Notes under the pieces: generated by a model
The model's database searches: none
Told to the model about the DNA's origin: nothing
What the model saw: the letters and a program-made list of their open reading frames with translations, nothing else
Source of the DNA: Sanchytrium tribonematis
Lineage: Eukaryota > Sanchytriomycota > Sanchytriomycetes > Sanchytriales > Sanchytriaceae
Assembly: GCA_018985235.1 (NCBI GenBank)
Contig: JADGIG010000194.1
Location: 1-13,287 of the forward strand
Reading direction: 5' to 3'
Length of the DNA stretch: 13,287 nucleotides
Made by a program: the position numbers and the translations under genes
In this document: piece by piece, positions 10,182 through 13,287 of the stretch
How positions within the stretch are numbered: the stretch's first letter is position 1
Layout: every line of letters begins with the position of its first letter

Positions 10182-11002
10182 ATGTTGATTTTTAACTTAT
10201 TGTGCTTTTCTAAAACTAGCGAGACTATCCTGCATGCGTTTTTAAAAGAGGGTCTTTTGCTTAAAAATATCAGTTCTGAATTTGATAAATTGTCTCCCAG
10301 TAAGGATTTGCTAAATAAGTCACCTCAATCCGTAGCAAATAATTATCTAAAAATTTTTAATGCAAGAATGAAGTCATTTCCGGACCACGTCAAAAAGGAT
10401 TTAGAAAAGCTGGAAAATGGAGAGGCAGTCGAAAGTGATAATAGATACATTTCTAAGGAATTTGCAAGTTTGTTAGTCAATGTTTTTAAATGTGTTAATG
10501 GACAAAAATGTAAATTATAATTGATATAGCGAGCAAGGAAACCAGTTGCCACGCGAAAACATTTAAAGGATTTGTTCGTGTATCTCAGCTGCTTTGGTTC
10601 GTGAGTAAACCACAGCAAAAGTTAAAAGAGTTACTTCATTTAGCTCTTGTTTTCTCAATGAGAAGATACATATCTGGTTTGATAAAAATAATCAACACAA
10701 TGAGTGGCGCTAACCAACCGACATCCCAGGAATTAAAAGAAGTAAAGCACGTTCCGTGGGATGAAGTTTTCCTTTTTAAAAAGAATTTACCATGCTCAGA
10801 TTGTCAAGATGAAATTATCTATTACTCTGGAAATGCAATGTTTGAGAGCATTGACAATATTTTGCAAGTGTTATGGAATTACAAGATCAGTCATCCTACC
10901 CAATTCAGCTTGATACCAACTTTGGGTGGAGACCAAATAGAGAAATTAGTAGGACGTATGATTTCTGAGAAACCGACTCGATCCGGCGAGGACGAATTGT
11001 AA
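10182..11002 (+). CDS. Unknown helical protein, two exons joined by a 20-nt intron
   Basis: The model is join(10182..10509,10530..11002), 266 aa, function unknown. Unspliced, the first exon stops after NGQKCKL, and the second exon has no good start (its frame is open from the splice site, with internal ATGs only). Removing the GTA...TAG of 20 nt joins them in frame as VNGQKSSKETSCHAKTF. The product looks largely alpha-helical (SETILHAFLKEGLLLKNI, QQKLKELLHLALVFSMRRYI, FESIDNILQVLWNYKI). A CSDC pair (198-201) with Cys104 and Cys116 does not form a clear zinc site. A short hydrophobic start (MLIFNLLCF) is not a convincing signal peptide. The ATG at 10182 is 14 bp from the TAF4 ATG, so the true start could be elsewhere. 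An alternative 18-nt GTG...TAG intron at 10202-10219 would shorten the N-terminus without changing frame. AGTAAA (11002-11007) overlaps the stop. It converges on the ankyrin gene with an 8-bp gap. Confidence 0.65.
10510..10529 (+). other. 20-nt intron in the 10182 gene
   Basis: It reads GTAAATTATAATTGATATAG, in phase 1, between AAA T and CG AGC. It contains the in-frame TAA that would end exon 1. It shares the GTA start, the extreme AT content and the length of the other three introns in the window. There is no homolog to confirm it, so it rests on frame continuity and resemblance to the others. Confidence 0.75.
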
Positions 11003-11009
11003 GTAAACT

Positions 11010-11015
11010 TTTATT
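11010..11015 (-). terminator. Ankyrin-gene stop embedded in AATAAA
   Basis: The minus strand reads GAATAAAAG. AATAAA (11015-11010) contains the TAA stop (11013-11011). On the plus strand AGTAAA (11002-11007) overlaps the stop of the convergent gene two bases away. Confidence 0.5.
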
Positions 11016-13287
11016 CTAAAGAAGAGGTATAGCATTGTGCGGAGATTGTCAAATTCATGTTTCCTAGCAATTGGAAAACTGCCGGAATACTTTGTGGTCG
11101 CTTTGTGTCGAATTGCTCCATGTGAATTTGATGGTTTCCCAGGGAATATTCCAATTTTTCAACAGGCTTCTGATATCTATTCAATGTTAGAAACTTTTTC
11201 TTTTCTGTTGCATAGACACCAAGAATTGCTATTATATTGACCTTGACTGCATTTTTTATGTCGACTCTTATTTCTCTTTGATAAGGAACAGTGATTTTTT
11301 CAATTTTACCAATCTTAAAGGGTATTTTGTCTCCTTTGTAAGTCTTTAAGGTTTTGACATTTTTTTCGCTCATTGATTCGACTTCTACAATGCATTGAAC
11401 GAATACTTGTCCTTAATTAGCTAGATTTACCTTTGATATTAGGAAGCATTCTGGGCTGTATACCTTCAACTTTTTCAACGAAAATGAAAAATATTCTGTT
11501 GGTATTTTTCTTCGGAGGCATTTCGATATTATCGTTTTCATTGATTAAATTTCCTGGCTGCATAAAAACCTTTGATGGAAGCGGGCGGTATTTTTCCTGG
11601 CTGCTAAAACTTTCTCGTCTCTCGAATGAATAGACAGATGGTGGTCTTGAATAAGATTTGGAGAGGGTATCTGAGCGTCCCATCTCTGATTCATTTAGCG
11701 AGTGCTCTGAGTTTGTTGATATAATCTTTTCTGAGGCAAAGGTCGTTTGGGAAATATTTACAGCGTGCTTTTCGAAAAAGGTATTATTTAAATTTTGAAA
11801 TGATTTCATTGAGTCGAAGGTTTTGTTTATATCAATTTCCAAATTTAAGTCTAATTTTGGTACATTTAAAGTCAAATTGAATTCTGGAAGATTTGATCGT
11901 TCCATTGTTATACTTTTTAATTTAGACAACACACTATCACTTTCATTAGATTTAATCTGGTCCTCCAAAATGTGATGTGCCTGCTTTTTATCTCCGAAGA
12001 TCGACTTGACGTTTTTTCGGCTTTTCTTCTTGAGATTGATATTAGAGTAGTCAAAGAATTCCACCTCTTCACTGAGTGCTACCCTTTCCAGACTTAATTT
12101 TTTACCGACTTTTTCAAGTTTATTAGCATTCGTGCTTTTCAATTTAGGATTGTCCAATGAAATTTCAGCTACTTCCGGAGATTCGGAATCTTTTTTTATT
12201 CCAATTTCTAAATCTTTCGACAAATCAGTTTTCGATATTTTTGACAGCAAATTAATTAAATCCTGTTGCTCAACGTGGCAATTTTCGATTTTATTAGATG
12301 TTGTCTCGAAATTATGACCATTGAATAATTCAGGTTTAACTTTAATTGGAGTGTCAGTATCAATTTTGGAGGACAATTTGGCATTTTCTACAGTAGGTTG
12401 AGATGGATGAGCCTCTTTGACAACAAATTGTACTTTATTGGTTAAAGTATCCCGGACTTGTTTTTTTTGGACATTTTCTAAGAATATCGAATTATCGATC
12501 AACGATTGAGGTTTTGGAACAAAATTCGATTTCCGATTTTCAAATTTAAGTCTCAAAGAGCTAAATAGATTGATATCACTTTCTTTGACTACTTTCGAGG
12601 AAGATTCATTGATACTAGGTGTGAGCAATGATTCTTCACTTTGTGGGATTGCCGTCTTAGTATCGACTCTATCTTCTTCCCTTTTCTCTACAGATTCCGT
12701 GGCGGCTATAATCTTATGTGAAATGTCATTTTCTACTTCCTGTTGTAAATCTAGAAATCGTCTAGAAAACCCTCTTGTCTTCAATGCCTTCGGATTCTGT
12801 TGTAAAAATGGATTATTTCTAACGCTTCCTTGCTCATGCATTTTATCCTTGCTGGATTTTCGAACATAAGGTACATAAATTTTTTCCTCTTCTTGCTTGA
12901 CGCTATTTAAAGATGCCTTGGAGTCCATCTTGATTGTTTTCGAGAAATCCTTTGTAGGAGATACACTTGTATCTCTTGAAGACAAAGATTTCCCTCTTTT
13001 GTGCCTTGGTGATTTTTCCATATATTTTTTTAAAACTGAAATAATTTCAACATTTGTGGCCATGTCAATAGGTCTTAATCCAATTTGATTCTCCATGGTA
13101 GCTGAAGCTCCTTTTTTAATGAGGCTTTCCAGAATATCTTTTTCGCCCAAGTATGCAGCCATGTGAATTGGAGTGTTCCCAATTCCATTTCGTCCTTGTA
13201 GAATTTCAAATGGCATATTTTCTATTAATAAATCAATAATCTCTTTTTTCTTGTCAACCACATCCTGAGAATCATCCGAATCAAGCA
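11011..13287 (-). CDS. Ankyrin-repeat protein with beta-rich C2-like C-terminus (5' partial), one 19-nt intron
   Basis: The model is complement(join(11011..11411,11431..>13287)); the frame is open to the right edge, giving 751 visible residues. Ankyrin repeats are at the visible N-terminus: GNTPIHMAAYLGEKDILESL (36-55) with KKGASATMEN is one full repeat, followed by a degenerate one (IGLRPIDMATNVEIISVLKK). More repeats probably lie off the window. About 500 residues of Ser/Lys/Glu-rich, probably disordered sequence follow (for example SPRHKRGKSLSSRD). The last 155 residues are beta-rich (RIFFIFVEKVEGI, QVFVQCIVEVES, EIRVDIKNAVKVNIIAILGVY, NLTISAQCYTS). They resemble a C2-like fold such as the anillin/Bud4 homology region, though I am not sure of this. 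Without splicing the protein would end at IKGKSS and the C-terminal half of this domain would look like a separate 120-aa gene. It could be a cortical or cytoskeletal scaffold. The stop is inside AATAAA. Confidence 0.75.
11412..11430 (-). other. 19-nt intron in the ankyrin-repeat gene
   Basis: On the minus strand this reads GTAAATCTAGCTAATTAAG, in phase 1, between AAA G and GA CAA. It contains an in-frame TAA and a CTAAT reminiscent of a branch-point. Removal joins LPNIKG to QVFVQCIVEV and keeps the frame open for 133 further codons, which supports it. Confidence 0.85.

Noticed and set aside
10202-10219. Possible 18-nt GTG...TAG intron near the start of the 10182 gene
   Set aside because: It keeps frame and contains no stop, so nothing requires its removal, and it starts GTG while the four supported introns start GTA. 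It is kept only as an alternative.
10985-10999. C-terminal GEDEL as an ER retention signal
   Set aside because: It is not KDEL/HDEL and the protein has no convincing signal peptide.

Overview
This window is nuclear DNA from a small, gene-dense, AT-rich eukaryotic genome. The evidence is the gene content (Cdc48/p97, a CDK7/Kin28-type kinase, TAF4 of TFIID, a HIT zinc-finger snoRNP assembly factor, a TLDc protein) and spliceosomal introns. I cannot name the organism. The compactness, the Kin28-like kinase and the Oxr1-sized TLDc protein would suit a reduced early-diverging fungal relative (Rozella/Opisthosporidia type) or another compact protist, but that is inference. The standard stop codons work: nine genes end in TAA, two in TAG and none in TGA.

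Layout, left to right: 3' end of a HIT zinc-finger gene (+, 1-282); TLDc/Oxr1-like gene (-, 309-1116); CDC48 (-, 1162-3616); coiled-coil protein with three QTD motifs (-, 3732-4367); CDK7/Kin28-like kinase (+, 4538-5464); ARMT1-type DUF89 phosphatase (+, 5490-6671); pirin (-, 6674-7531); unknown 474-aa protein (+, 7727-9151); TAF4 (-, 9157-10167); unknown spliced gene (+, 10182-11002); large ankyrin-repeat gene with a beta-rich C-terminus (-, 11011 to beyond the right edge). No gap between genes reaches 200 bases. I see no tRNA, rRNA, transposon or CRISPR.

The most striking feature is a set of four introns only 19, 19, 19 and 20 nt long (397-415, 1379-1397, 11412-11430, 10510-10529). All start GTA and end AG, and all put a stop codon in the reading frame if retained. 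Removing them restores the conserved C-termini of the TLDc protein and Cdc48. It also fuses two pairs of ORFs that would otherwise be annotated as four separate small genes. Introns this short are documented in few lineages (chlorarachniophyte nucleomorphs at about 18-21 nt, heterotrich ciliates at about 15-16 nt).

The second striking feature is at gene ends. In five genes the TAA stop lies inside a perfect AATAAA hexamer, and three more have AATAAA or AGTAAA overlapping the stop by one or two bases. Between ARMT1 and pirin a 12-bp palindrome carries both stops and both hexamers. Four convergent pairs are separated by only 26, 2, 5 and 8 bp, so their 3' ends probably overlap as antisense RNA. 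One divergent pair has start codons only 14 bp apart.

The genes do not form a pathway. They are unrelated housekeeping genes packed together. The two transcription genes (CDK7-like kinase of TFIIH, TAF4 of TFIID) are the only pair with an obvious functional connection.
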